64,000 nt of DNA from Pseudobdellovibrionaceae bacterium (lineage in GTDB: Bacteria; Bdellovibrionota; Bdellovibrionia; Bdellovibrionales; JAMPXM01), in the NCBI GenBank assembly GCA_947462815.1, contig CANHQR010000006.1:1-64000 (forward strand). The letters run 5' to 3'. The position numbers and the translations under genes were made by a program. Below are positions 1-8,793 of this stretch, in pieces (position 1 is the stretch's first letter; each line of letters starts with the position of its first letter). A model generated the notes under the pieces. The model made no database searches. It was not told where the DNA came from and was given only the letters and a program-made list of their open reading frames with translations.

Positions 1-2
1 TC

Positions 3-527
3 ATCGCCCACTTCGCCTTGTTTCCCGACAGCCCGCATCCGCCAGACGCGAGCATCGTGAACATCCACATCATGGCCTGGAACGCCTTCTTGGCCGTGAT
101 CTTCTCCGACTTCTTGATCTATTGGCTGGGTAAACGGCTCGGGCCCAAAGCTTTTGAGTTGAGAATCTTTCGCCGAATGGTTTCGGAAGAGAGGCTCGCC
201 AAGGTCAAAACTTGGATGCAAAAGTATGGATACTGGACCGTCATCGTCTTCCGCTTCACGCCTGGAGTTCGATTTCCTGGCCACCTCATGTGCGGCGCCA
301 TGGGGCTTTCACCCGTCAAATTTATCGCCGTTGATTCCATCGCCGCACTGATCTCAGTTCCCACGCAGATTTATTTTGTCGGCTACTACGGCCGCGAAAT
401 TCTCAAACACCTCCAGACGGCCAAGATCTACCTCTTCTCAGCTCTTGCTGTGGGCTTGTTGATCTTCATTTATCGACGCTGGAAGGAAAGACAGAGTCTT
501 GGAGCCAGCGCTCCCAAAGAATCCTAA
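3..527 (+). CDS. DedA family membrane protein (5' end outside window)
   Basis: C-terminal part of a DedA/SNARE-associated integral membrane protein; the reading frame is open to the window edge, so the true start lies upstream. Visible are a hydrophobic segment followed by the charged stretch SDFLIYWLGKRLG, the family motif RFTPGVRFPGH (the conserved Arg-Phe...Pro-Gly-x-Arg re-entrant segment), and a last hydrophobic helix (YLFSALAVGLLIFIY) with a short basic cytoplasmic tail. DedA proteins act in membrane homeostasis, as undecaprenyl-phosphate or phospholipid flippases in characterised members; which lipid this one moves cannot be read from sequence. About 250 bp separate it from the next gene, so it is probably not part of the efflux operon. 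Confidence 0.85.
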   Translation: MAHFALFPDSPHPPDASIVNIHIMAWNAFLAVIFSDFLIYWLGKRLGPKAFELRIFRRMVSEERLAKVKTWMQKYGYWTVIVFRFTPGVRFPGHLMCGAMGLSPVKFIAVDSIAALISVPTQIYFVGYYGREILKHLQTAKIYLFSALAVGLLIFIYRRWKERQSLGASAPKES

Positions 528-722
528 TTTCTGAGGTCCGCGGCGTGGCCGCAGAAGCGCCCATCTCCCCCGCGGGAGTCGGCTGGCCCCTCTCTGGCCG
601 CGCCGGGAGCCCATTTCTAATTCGGGCCAATATCACAAATACCTATTGATTTAAGGTGCTTACGGACGAATCCAAGAGGAGCCGAAGCCTCGCTTTATCC
701 AAAATTAAAACGCCATTTGACC

Positions 723-744
723 TTTTCAAACGTTTATTTGAAAA
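723..744. promoter_or_regulatory. palindromic operator candidate upstream of the TetR gene
   Basis: A perfect inverted repeat with 8-bp arms (TTTTCAAA and TTTGAAAA) and a 6-bp spacer lies 31 bp upstream of the TetR start codon. A second, overlapping palindrome (TTGAA-AAA-TTCAA) covers 738-750. A -35-like TTGACC sits at 717-722, so a bound dimer would block the promoter. TetR repressors commonly bind such sites and repress themselves and the linked efflux genes; binding here is inferred. Confidence 0.5.
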
Positions 745-774
745 ATTCAAAAATTCGTCCGATGATAACCAGAT

Positions 775-1458
775 ATGAATGCGTCCAAACACGGTGCCGC
801 TCCAAGCCCTGAAGAGAAAATTCACTCGCGCCAAGCTCTGCTCGACGCAGCTAAACCCATATTCGCGGATCGCGGCTACGACGCCGCCACGGTAAAAGAG
901 CTGGCGGAGGCCGCCAACGTTAACATCAGCCTGATCAGCTACTACTTCGGCGGCAAAGAAGGTCTCTACCGCGCCTGCATTCTGAACTTCGCACAAAGTC
1001 GCATGGAAGCCATGGACCGCATTCTCTGCGAACCCAAGTCGCGCGAAGAGTTTCGTTTGCGACTTAAAATGTTCGCTGAAGAAATGATCGATGTGCACCT
1101 GCGAGAGCCCGATCTCTGCACCATCATCCATCGCGACATCGATATGGGCCAACCGGTCGCCACCGAAATCTTTAAGGACGTTTTTTTCCAGCTCTTCCTT
1201 CGACTGGAAAACTTTCTCCGCCACGCCGAAAAGGTGAAGTTGATTGAAAAGCCGCGTCGCCTTGAAATCACCACCTCACTCGTCTTTGGTTCATTGATTG
1301 AATTTCTAAAGTCCGAAAAGAAACGACTTCTTCTTGGACGCGATTCGATCGCCGACAAAAAATATCGCGATGACTTCGTCGAAACTTGGCTCGATTTGCT
1401 GGAATTTGGCCTACGCCCTCATCGCCAAGACGACTTGCGAGAACGGAGCCGATCATGA
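775..1458 (+). CDS. TetR/AcrR family transcriptional regulator
   Basis: A 227-residue repressor-like protein. Residues about 20-66 form the TetR DNA-binding domain (RQALLDAAKPIFADRGYDAA, then VKELAEAANVNISLISYYFG, then KEGLY), with the typical helix-turn-helix recognition segment ISLISYYF. The remaining 160 residues are the helical ligand-binding and dimerisation domain, too divergent to name a ligand. It is the first gene of an operon: its TGA overlaps the ATG of the TolC-like gene in an ATGA junction and the RND pump follows. A palindrome 31 bp upstream is the likely autoregulatory operator. The expected role is ligand-relieved repression of the downstream efflux genes. Confidence 0.9.
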   Translation: MNASKHGAAPSPEEKIHSRQALLDAAKPIFADRGYDAATVKELAEAANVNISLISYYFGGKEGLYRACILNFAQSRMEAMDRILCEPKSREEFRLRLKMFAEEMIDVHLREPDLCTIIHRDIDMGQPVATEIFKDVFFQLFLRLENFLRHAEKVKLIEKPRRLEITTSLVFGSLIEFLKSEKKRLLLGRDSIADKKYRDDFVETWLDLLEFGLRPHRQDDLRERSRS

Positions 1459-2903
1459 AATCTCAAGTTTACTATCTTCAAGCGCTCTCGGTAGGCCTTG
1501 CGCTCATCGCACCGCTCGTCTGGTCTTTGCCGGTCAGCGCCCAGTCCCCGACTTTACAACTCGAAGGCTATCTGTTCGAAGTGCAGAACCAAAGCTCGGC
1601 TTATAAGGCGGCTGATCTTGGCGCTCAAGCCGCACGCGCGACGGCCGATGAGGCGACGGTCGCCTTTAAGCCTCACTTCTTTGCGAACGCCGTTCTTAAT
1701 TCGGAGGCCAAGCCTTCGCCATTTTTCAACTACGAACGCATTGACACGAACACTATGGCCGCCGGCCTGAGCCAGCAGTTTCGCTTCGGCCTGCAAACCA
1801 AACTCAGCTATCAATACACCGAATCGAACTATGTGGGTATCCGCCCCAAGTTCTTTGAAGCTCGACCGGCGGTGGAAGCCTCGCTCCCACTTTGGCGAAA
1901 TTGGGGCGGCCGCGAAACCGCGAATCAAATTGATGCCGCCGTGCTGGCGGGGAACGCAAAGAGCAAAGCTCAAGAGGCCCAACGCGAAGGCACGCTCCTC
2001 GAAGCAGAAGTCCTCTACTGGCGACTCGCACTAGCTCGCGAAGCCAAGAAAGTCGCGCAAGATGCTCTTGCTCGCGCGCAAGCCATGCACGATTGGACCT
2101 CGCGTCGCGTGCGTTTGAATTTGTCAGATCGTACCGAGCAACTCCAGTCCGACGCTCAATTGAAAGCCCGTCGGCTCGAGATGCTGCAAGCTGAAGACGA
2201 CGAAAGATCCGCGCGCCTCAACTTTAATCTGGCTCGCGGGCGCGGCGACGACGTCGTGCCGGAGGCACTCGTGGAGATCAACGCCGCTCGAATTCAGAAG
2301 TGGAAAAAGCTCACTCGCTCGCATTCTCGCTCGGAGATCGAGGCTCTGCGCCTGCAAGCTCAAGCCGCTGAACTCCAGGCCCAAGCATCGCGGGAGCGCA
2401 CGCGACCCCAATTGGAACTCTTCGGACAGTATGCGTGGAACTCACCCCTGCGAGCGACCTCATCGGATGCACTCGCCGACTCCTGGCGCACGGATAAACC
2501 CACACAGACCGTGGGACTACGCTTGCAGTTACCCTTGGATTTCGCACTTAGGTCTCGCACAGAGAAAGGCTGGGACTTGGAGGCTCAGGCCGCGCGCGAG
2601 CAGCTTCAGCGACGAAACCAAGAGGAAGAGCGCGACTGGATCGATCTGGCTTCTCGATATCAAACATCTAAAGAACGCGCCCTGCTGTTTGAGGAACTGG
2701 AGCGCGCTCAGAAAGCTAAGCTCGAGCACGAGCGCGCGCGCCATCGGGTGGGCCGCGCTATTCTTGCCCAAGTGATTCAGTTTGAAACTGAGTATCAACA
2801 GACACAATTGGGTCGATTGCGAAGCCTCGCTGAAGCTCTCAGTCTCTATGCACAAATGAAGCTCTATGGCCCCAAAGCCGATGCCCGCTCGGAGCAGGAG
2901 TAA
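1455..2903 (+). CDS. TolC family outer membrane efflux protein
   Basis: A 482-residue outer-membrane factor. The start at 1455 was chosen because it overlaps the TetR stop (ATGA) and gives a clean signal peptide (about residues 1-29, ending PVSAQ). The body has the TolC layout: two long alternating alpha-helical and strand halves with heptad-rich Ala/Gln/Glu/Arg segments (for example LRLQAQAAELQAQASRERTRPQLEL) and a C-terminal helix ending at LYAQMKLYG. TolC proteins form a trimeric channel across the outer membrane and dock onto an inner-membrane pump. The RND gene starts 3 bp downstream, so the two are co-translated. No periplasmic adaptor (HlyD/AcrA type) gene lies in this operon. Confidence 0.85.
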   Translation: MKSQVYYLQALSVGLALIAPLVWSLPVSAQSPTLQLEGYLFEVQNQSSAYKAADLGAQAARATADEATVAFKPHFFANAVLNSEAKPSPFFNYERIDTNTMAAGLSQQFRFGLQTKLSYQYTESNYVGIRPKFFEARPAVEASLPLWRNWGGRETANQIDAAVLAGNAKSKAQEAQREGTLLEAEVLYWRLALAREAKKVAQDALARAQAMHDWTSRRVRLNLSDRTEQLQSDAQLKARRLEMLQAEDDERSARLNFNLARGRGDDVVPEALVEINAARIQKWKKLTRSHSRSEIEALRLQAQAAELQAQASRERTRPQLELFGQYAWNSPLRATSSDALADSWRTDKPTQTVGLRLQLPLDFALRSRTEKGWDLEAQAAREQLQRRNQEEERDWIDLASRYQTSKERALLFEELERAQKAKLEHERARHRVGRAILAQVIQFETEYQQTQLGRLRSLAEALSLYAQMKLYGPKADARSEQE

Positions 2904-2906
2904 TCA

Positions 2907-5900
2907 ATGGATCTCTCAGAACTTTCAATTCGCCGTCCGATCTTTCTGACCTGTGTGGTGATCCTGACTCTCGTGGTCGGCCTTGGCGCGATGTCGCGCA
3001 TGGGCGTCGATCTCTTCCCGGACGTCACCTTTCCCGTCGTCACCGTCAGCACGCCCTACCCGGGAGCCGGACCCGCCGAAGTCGAAACCTTGGTGTCTAA
3101 GCCGATCGAAGACGAGCTTTCCACTCTTTCGGGTATTAAACGCTTGTCCTCACAGAACCGCGAAGGTCTCTCTGTGGTGATCGCCGAGTTCACTCTGGAA
3201 ACCGATGTGAAGTACGCCGAACAACAAGTCCGTGATCGTGTCGGCGCCACGAAACGCAAACTGCCGACGGACATTCGCGAGCCCGTGATCCGACGGATCG
3301 ATCCCGCCGATCAACCGGTATTGATCGTGGGCGTCAGCGCCCAGCTTCCCGAGGGTCAACTGTTCGATTTGGTGAACGAGCGCATCAAACCAAAGATTGA
3401 GCAAGTCCCACAGATTGGCTTAGTGGAAATCTTGGGCGGCCGAAAACGCGAAGTGCAAGTGCAGCTCGACCGTCGAAAGCTCAAAGAGCACGAACTCTCC
3501 GCCAGTCTTGTTGCCGCCCGTCTCGCCGGCGCAGGCAACGACATTCCCTCCGGGAAAAAGTCGGAGGGAGAAACCGAAACTATTTTCCGCACAGTCGGCC
3601 AGTTCAAATCATTTCAGGACATCGAGAACCTCGTGCTGAATTTTTTCGGAAACGATGTTCCTGTTCGCATCGGTGATGTCGCACGGATCCAGGACACGCT
3701 CGCCGATGAAAACTCACGAGCCTTCTTAAACGGCGAAAAATCGCTCTTCCTTTACATCTTCCGGCAATCCGGCGCGAACACCATTCGCGTCGCCGATGGC
3801 GCGATCGCCGCCATCAACAAAGCCAACGCCGAGCTCGCCAAAGAAGAGGGCTCCCCCAAGCTCACGATCGTACGAGATGGATCCATCTGGATTAGAAACA
3901 ACATCTTCGACGTGCAGGAATCGATTCTCATCGGCGTCATACTGGCCGTCGTGACCGTCTTTTTCTTCCTCGCCAACGGCCGCTCCACCATAATCACTGG
4001 CCTAGCTCTCCCCAACTCTTTGATCGGCGCCTTCATCCTCATGGCGATCAGTGGATTCACGATCAACATCATGACTTTGTTGGCGCTCTCGCTCTCGGTA
4101 GGTCTATTGATCGACGACGCGATCGTGGTTCGAGAGAACATCTTCCGCCACATCGAAATGGGCAAATCGCCCCTGCAAGCGGCCCGCGAGGGAACTAATG
4201 AGGTGAGGCTTGCCGTCATTGCGACGACCTTGGCCGTCATTGCCGTCTTCGGGCCCTTGGGCTTCCTCAGTGGCGTCGTCGGACAATTTTTCAAACAGTT
4301 TGGACTCACGGTTTGCTTTGCAATGGCGATCTCGCTGTTTGACGCACTCACCATGGCACCCATGCTCTCCGCCTACTTCGCTGGTCGAACCCACGCCAAG
4401 CCTGGCGAAGGTCATTCACTCTATGACCGAAGCGTCGGACGCATGCTGAAGGGGTTCTCGAATTTTCAAGACCGACTTGAAGATCGCTATGAGCGGCTCC
4501 TGCGACTGGTTCTTCGTCGACCGATGGCCTCGCTTGGCGTTTCGTTTGTGATTTTCCTCTTGTGTATGGGCCTCGCCAAGTTTGTTCCCTTCACTTTCCT
4601 TCCAACGCAGGACGCCGGTGAGTTCGTTGTCAGTGTCGACCTTCCGCCTGGAACCAATCTCGAGGCCATGTCGAAACTTGCCCTCGATGTGGATCAAAAA
4701 GTTCGCGAGAATCCTGAAGTCGAAGTCGCCGCTCTCACCGTCGGGTCGCGCGAGGGCGATCCAAACTACGCGGATCTCTACGTGAAGCTCGTTCCACGAG
4801 CTCAGCGGAACGTTAACACCAGCCAATTCAAGGCTCGCTTGCGTGAACAGTTACAAGCCTTTGCCCACGCCCAACCTAAGGTGAAGGATTACGATGCCGT
4901 CGGCGGAGGCCAGCGGCCCTTTGTTCTCGTCATTCAAGGCACCGATCAAAAGCAACTTGAAGAAGTCAGTCTGGCGACCATGGCAAAGATTCGCGAATAC
5001 AAGCCGCTCCTCGACGCCGACATCAACTTCCGCACCGGGAAACCTGAGTTCCAAGTCGTTCCCGACCGAGCTCGCGCCCAGATGCTCGGCGTTTCGACGG
5101 CCTCGATCGGGCAAGAGTTGCGAACTCAAATTGAAGGTGTCGTACCGGCGAAGTATCGCGAAAAGGGCATCGAGTATGACATCCGAGTTCGCTTGCGCGA
5201 CGATCAGCGCGATCTGAAGGCCGGCTTCAATGAGATTTTCGTTCCCAACCTCAACCAGAGTATGATTCGCCTGGCGACGGTTGCAGCACCTGTGGATGCC
5301 ACGGGACCCAGCGCCATCAATCGAATGGATCGAATGAAAGCCGTGCAAATCACGGCGGATATCGCGCCAGGTGCAGGTCTCGCGGCCATCCTCAAAGACG
5401 TCGAAAAGATGATGAAAGACGACATCAAGCTCCCCAAAGACATGCGCTTTCAATTCATCGGCCAAGCTGAGAACTTCGCCGAGCTGGGCCAGTCGATGGC
5501 CTTTGCCATGGGAGCCGGCGTGATCTTCATTTTCCTTGTGCTCGCTTCGCTCTATGAATCCTTCGTGACACCCTTCACCATTATGTTGGCTCTTCCGCTC
5601 GCGATCTGTGGAGCCTTCGTGGGCCTCTTCATCGGCCAAGAGACGATGAATCTATTTTCGATGATCGGCCTGGTTATGCTGCTGGGAATCGCCTCGAAGA
5701 ACTCCATCTTGCTCGTGGATTACGCGAACCAACTGATCAGCGAAGGCATGGATCGAAGTGAGGCCATGATTAAGGCAGGCCGCACGCGGCTTCGTCCCAT
5801 TTTGATGACGACGATGGCGCTGATCGCGGGAACTGTGCCGATCGCGATTGGCCTCAACGAAGCTTCGAAACAGCGCACTTCAATGGGCTGGGCCATCATC

Positions 5901-6092
5901 GGTGGCCTGGTTTCATCGACCCTGCTCACTTTGATCGTTGTGCCAGCAGCGTACGCCTACATCGATCGATTCCGAGTTTGGTCTTCGGAGAAACTCAAGA
6001 CGCTCTTTATGCCTGAGCTTACGGAAAACACGGCGCATACGGGATCAGCATCGACTCACGCTGGGGCCCAGCCGCAAGATCGCATGCGATAG
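2907..6092 (+). CDS. RND superfamily efflux transporter, AcrB/MdtC-like
   Basis: A full-length 1061-residue inner-membrane proton-driven RND pump. The N-terminus (LSIRRPIFLTCVVI...) is the standard first helix; periplasmic porter segments follow (FPDVTFPVVTVSTPYPGAGP). The proton-relay aspartates are present in TM4 (SVGLLIDDAIVV, D403-D404) and the TM10 lysine is present (LGIASKNSILLVDYAN, K931), matching D407/D408 and K940 of AcrB, so the pump should be active. A four-residue Gly-rich loop and twelve hydrophobic segments fit family length. It belongs with the preceding TolC and TetR genes; the substrate is unknown (drug, bile-like compound or lipid), since HAE-type sequence does not fix it. 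Confidence 0.95.
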   Translation: MDLSELSIRRPIFLTCVVILTLVVGLGAMSRMGVDLFPDVTFPVVTVSTPYPGAGPAEVETLVSKPIEDELSTLSGIKRLSSQNREGLSVVIAEFTLETDVKYAEQQVRDRVGATKRKLPTDIREPVIRRIDPADQPVLIVGVSAQLPEGQLFDLVNERIKPKIEQVPQIGLVEILGGRKREVQVQLDRRKLKEHELSASLVAARLAGAGNDIPSGKKSEGETETIFRTVGQFKSFQDIENLVLNFFGNDVPVRIGDVARIQDTLADENSRAFLNGEKSLFLYIFRQSGANTIRVADGAIAAINKANAELAKEEGSPKLTIVRDGSIWIRNNIFDVQESILIGVILAVVTVFFFLANGRSTIITGLALPNSLIGAFILMAISGFTINIMTLLALSLSVGLLIDDAIVVRENIFRHIEMGKSPLQAAREGTNEVRLAVIATTLAVIAVFGPLGFLSGVVGQFFKQFGLTVCFAMAISLFDALTMAPMLSAYFAGRTHAKPGEGHSLYDRSVGRMLKGFSNFQDRLEDRYERLLRLVLRRPMASLGVSFVIFLLCMGLAKFVPFTFLPTQDAGEFVVSVDLPPGTNLEAMSKLALDVDQKVRENPEVEVAALTVGSREGDPNYADLYVKLVPRAQRNVNTSQFKARLREQLQAFAHAQPKVKDYDAVGGGQRPFVLVIQGTDQKQLEEVSLATMAKIREYKPLLDADINFRTGKPEFQVVPDRARAQMLGVSTASIGQELRTQIEGVVPAKYREKGIEYDIRVRLRDDQRDLKAGFNEIFVPNLNQSMIRLATVAAPVDATGPSAINRMDRMKAVQITADIAPGAGLAAILKDVEKMMKDDIKLPKDMRFQFIGQAENFAELGQSMAFAMGAGVIFIFLVLASLYESFVTPFTIMLALPLAICGAFVGLFIGQETMNLFSMIGLVMLLGIASKNSILLVDYANQLISEGMDRSEAMIKAGRTRLRPILMTTMALIAGTVPIAIGLNEASKQRTSMGWAIIGGLVSSTLLTLIVVPAAYAYIDRFRVWSSEKLKTLFMPELTENTAHTGSASTHAGAQPQDRMR

Positions 6093-6108
6093 AAATACCG
6101 CAGCCCGA

Positions 6109-6122
6109 GCCCAAGCTTGGGC
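6109..6122. terminator. palindrome between convergent genes, possible bidirectional terminator
   Basis: The 66-bp gap between the RND stop and the stop of the converging barrel gene holds a perfect 14-bp palindrome (GCCCAAGCTTGGGC). As RNA it can only make a short stem with a 4-nt loop and there is no strong T-run, so a terminator role is only suggested by position. Confidence 0.25.
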
Positions 6123-6158
6123 CGCAGTTTAAGATCAGTCGATTTAAAGGCAGAAGCT

Positions 6159-7145
6159 TCAGAATCTGTAGAAGGATCGGACGTAGTACGAGGTCTCTTC
6201 GTCGTGGAAAACGCGCAAGCCGCGCCGCGGTCTGAGGACGTCATGTTTTTGCGATAAGCCAACTGCAGAGATCAAACCCTTATAGAAGACCGACACAGAA
6301 GCATCTGCCCGCAACTCTTCATTGCGAAACTCACTTTGACCATTGACGACTGAAGAGTGACTCCACATCTGATCGTGACCAAAACTTCCCGCCGCTGCGA
6401 AGTAGCGGTTGATGCGGTAGTTCACTTCAGCAAAAGCCTCATATCCATAATGACGATTGGTGTTGATGAAGCCGCGATCATTCACAAAGGCAGTACGGTC
6501 GTTGACGTAGTAGTCGGGCTGAAAGTGCAGATTCAAAGACCATCGGGGAGCCATCACGCGACTCGCGATGAAGTAAGGACGAATTCGCGTCATCATCCCG
6601 CGATCGCGACTCGCATTGCTCGTGGGCGCATACACCTTCAGCTGTGAGATCACATCGAAATCAAAGGGTAGATTGAACAAGTCGTAGTGGGTGTAATTGA
6701 TGAAGGCATCGCCCCACTGAAAGCTTTCATCGCGATAGAAGCCGCGATCGTCGGTGCCAGCGAAGGCATACATGAAGACCGGCCGGAACGAAATCTTGTG
6801 TTGGCGACCCAATCGATATTCGAGCGAGAGGTAATTGTAAGTGAAGACCTGCCCGCCGCCGAGATTGGTGTACTTCATCGGCGCCGTCGCAAAGTTGAAG
6901 AAACCCGAGCCAAAGTTTCGTCGAGCTTCATTGAACCAAAGACGCGCCTTGGAGAGCCCATCGGCGGACGTATTGATGGAGGCTGTCGTCGGAGCCGAGG
7001 AGGTGAGGCTTTGCGTCCGATCGGATTCAGCCTCCATGATGGCTTCGGATTGCGCGAAGGCGGGAGCGCCGGCCAATACACCTGCCATCGACAGAACACA
7101 GATCTGGAATCCGGCGAAAACAGTCAGCTTGCCCATGCGGCGCAT
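6159..7145 (-). CDS. outer membrane beta-barrel protein, unknown function
   Basis: A 328-residue exported protein. The start at 7145 follows GGAGG by 4 nt and gives a signal peptide MRRMGKLTVFAG...APAFAQ; a longer frame starting at 7175 is possible. The mature part alternates polar and aromatic residues in amphipathic strands (NFASGFF-like segments, TYNYLSLEYRLGRQHKISFRPVFMY, RWSLNLHFQPDYYV) and ends in Phe (YYVRSFYRF), the C-terminal signature recognised by the BAM machinery. I therefore call a beta-barrel of roughly 12-14 strands. No close family is recognised. It converges on the RND gene and is transcribed away from the endonuclease-fold lipoprotein gene at 7437. Confidence 0.7.
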   Translation of the reverse strand: MRRMGKLTVFAGFQICVLSMAGVLAGAPAFAQSEAIMEAESDRTQSLTSSAPTTASINTSADGLSKARLWFNEARRNFGSGFFNFATAPMKYTNLGGGQVFTYNYLSLEYRLGRQHKISFRPVFMYAFAGTDDRGFYRDESFQWGDAFINYTHYDLFNLPFDFDVISQLKVYAPTSNASRDRGMMTRIRPYFIASRVMAPRWSLNLHFQPDYYVNDRTAFVNDRGFINTNRHYGYEAFAEVNYRINRYFAAAGSFGHDQMWSHSSVVNGQSEFRNEELRADASVSVFYKGLISAVGLSQKHDVLRPRRGLRVFHDEETSYYVRSFYRF

Positions 7146-7436
7146 AAGACCTCCAAAGCCCGAGTTTTCTCTCAAGAAGCCCTGGTTTTCTCAAGCTCAA
7201 AAACTGACCCCGAGCCCTCGCCAACGGGAAACTGACAAAGACGTGGAGGCACTGAGCTTTTTGCCCTGAGCGATTGGCCTAACCCCTTGAAACAAGACAA
7301 GGATGCTCAGCCCATGACCCAGGTCCGAAACTCGCCTCTCTTGGCGATCAACAAGCCTGCTCGCAAAGGAGCAGTTGCTTCGCTATAGCGCTTACATTAT
7401 CGCTAGGCCCGTCGACTCCATCCGAAAGGAATCCTC

Positions 7437-8684
7437 GTGCAAGCGAACAACTCGAACTCAGCCTTTGCCCACTCACCTTCACCACGTCGTTGGCTCTGGG
7501 CCAGCCTGGGATTTGTCGCTCTGATCGGACTGGTGATCTCGTGCACTTCGGCACCTAAAAAAGTGCGCGCACCGGGCGAGAGGGTGTCGGTCATGTCCTA
7601 CAACGTCGAAAACCTCTTTGACACCGAACACGACGAAGGCACCAAAGACTTTACCTACCTTCCGCTGGGTCGAAAAATGGACAAGAAGATTCGCGAGGGC
7701 TGCATGGCCAACGATAGCGAGTACCGCCGTCGCGAGTGTCTAGAAACGGATTGGGACGTCACTTCACTCCGAAAGAAGCTGGAGCGGATCAAAGCCGTCA
7801 TTCGCCAAGTCAATGAAGGTCGCGGGGCTGACGTGATGACGCTTCCTGAGGTGGAAAACCAGCGGGTTCTTGATCTTCTCGTTGAGGAGCTCAACGCCTC
7901 TCTTCCCGACAATGCTCAGTACGTCACGGCTCAACTCATCGACAGCTTTGACCCGCGGGGAATCGACCCCGCCATCGTGTCCCGCTTTCCAATGTGGCGC
8001 CAGCCCAAGATCCATCGCATCCCGATGAAAGCTCTCGACCCCGCCGGAGAGTACGGCTCGAAGTTCACACGCGGCATTCTCGAGGTCCCGATCACTTTGC
8101 CGGATGGCACACAAGCTGTGGTGTACTCCCTGCACTTCCCTTCGCAAGGCAACCCCTCCTACCTTCGTCAACAAGCCGTAGAGTTTCTCAATGTCCTGGA
8201 AAAGGAACTACCTCCGCAAATTCTGGCCATCGCGGGAGGCGACTTCAACATCACGCGGGCCGAGGACAACGAAAAGGGCTACTACAAGCAGATTCTCAAC
8301 GAACGCTGGCAAGTCGCGCATCTCGAAGGATGCAAGTCCTGCGATGGAACGCACTACTACCACCCCAAAACAGAGTGGAGCTTTCTCGACAGCATCCTCG
8401 TTCGTCGCGCAAGCATCGAGACCACGGGCTGGAGGCTGGATCCCGAATCCGTTTCGGTGCCGAACGAACATCGCTATCAGGTGAATCACTACGGTAGTCC
8501 GGCGCGCTTCGATGCGCGAAGCGGAATCGGCGTTTCCGACCACTACCCCATCTACGCGGAACTCTTGCGACCTCCACGACCTGCGCCCGTTCTCAAGGCT
8601 GAACCGGTTCTCACGGCGACGCCCGCTCCCCTCGCCCCAGCCAAGATCCAGGCGCCCGCAGCGACACCCGCAACTCAACCCTAA
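7437..8684 (+). CDS. endonuclease/exonuclease/phosphatase family lipoprotein
   Basis: A 415-residue protein starting with GTG, preceded at good spacing by AAAGGAA. Residues about 20-36 are a hydrophobic signal ending in a lipobox (GLVISC), so it should be lipid-anchored and exported. The rest is an EEP (DNase I-like) fold with its catalytic blocks: VMSYNVENLFDTEHDEG (Asn), LPEVENQRV (metal-binding Glu), GGDFNITRAEDN (Asp/Asn) and GVSDHYPIYAEL (Asp-His). All key residues are present, so a metal-dependent phosphodiesterase, nuclease or phosphatase is expected outside the cytoplasm, perhaps scavenging nucleic acid. The tail (about 370-415) is Pro/Ala-rich and disordered. Substrate is not predictable. 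Confidence 0.85.
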   Translation: MQANNSNSAFAHSPSPRRWLWASLGFVALIGLVISCTSAPKKVRAPGERVSVMSYNVENLFDTEHDEGTKDFTYLPLGRKMDKKIREGCMANDSEYRRRECLETDWDVTSLRKKLERIKAVIRQVNEGRGADVMTLPEVENQRVLDLLVEELNASLPDNAQYVTAQLIDSFDPRGIDPAIVSRFPMWRQPKIHRIPMKALDPAGEYGSKFTRGILEVPITLPDGTQAVVYSLHFPSQGNPSYLRQQAVEFLNVLEKELPPQILAIAGGDFNITRAEDNEKGYYKQILNERWQVAHLEGCKSCDGTHYYHPKTEWSFLDSILVRRASIETTGWRLDPESVSVPNEHRYQVNHYGSPARFDARSGIGVSDHYPIYAELLRPPRPAPVLKAEPVLTATPAPLAPAKIQAPAATPATQP

Positions 8685-8721
8685 GCTCCGAGCGGGGGGG
8701 CCCTTACCGAGCCCGCCTAAC

Positions 8722-8750
8722 AAAAACGGCCATCCCTTTTGGGATGGCCG
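8722..8750 (-). terminator. Rho-independent terminator of the minus-strand lipoprotein gene
   Basis: A perfect 10-bp stem (CGGCCATCCC / GGGATGGCCG) with a 4-nt loop; on the minus strand it is followed by TTTTT. It lies about 45 bp after the stop of the gene at 8794. On the plus strand it lacks a T-run, so it serves the endonuclease-fold gene poorly. Confidence 0.85.
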
Positions 8751-8793
8751 CTCTGGCGATCGATTCATGACCCGACTTTAAAATTTCAAGATT

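Noticed and set aside
643-1224. 193-codon frame antisense to the TetR gene
   Set aside because: Runs across the promoter and the conserved HTH-coding region on the opposite strand; no ribosome-binding site or domain. A by-product of codon use.
4851-5639. 262-codon frame antisense to the RND gene
   Set aside because: His/Asp/Glu-rich without motif; mirrors codon bias of the plus-strand pump.
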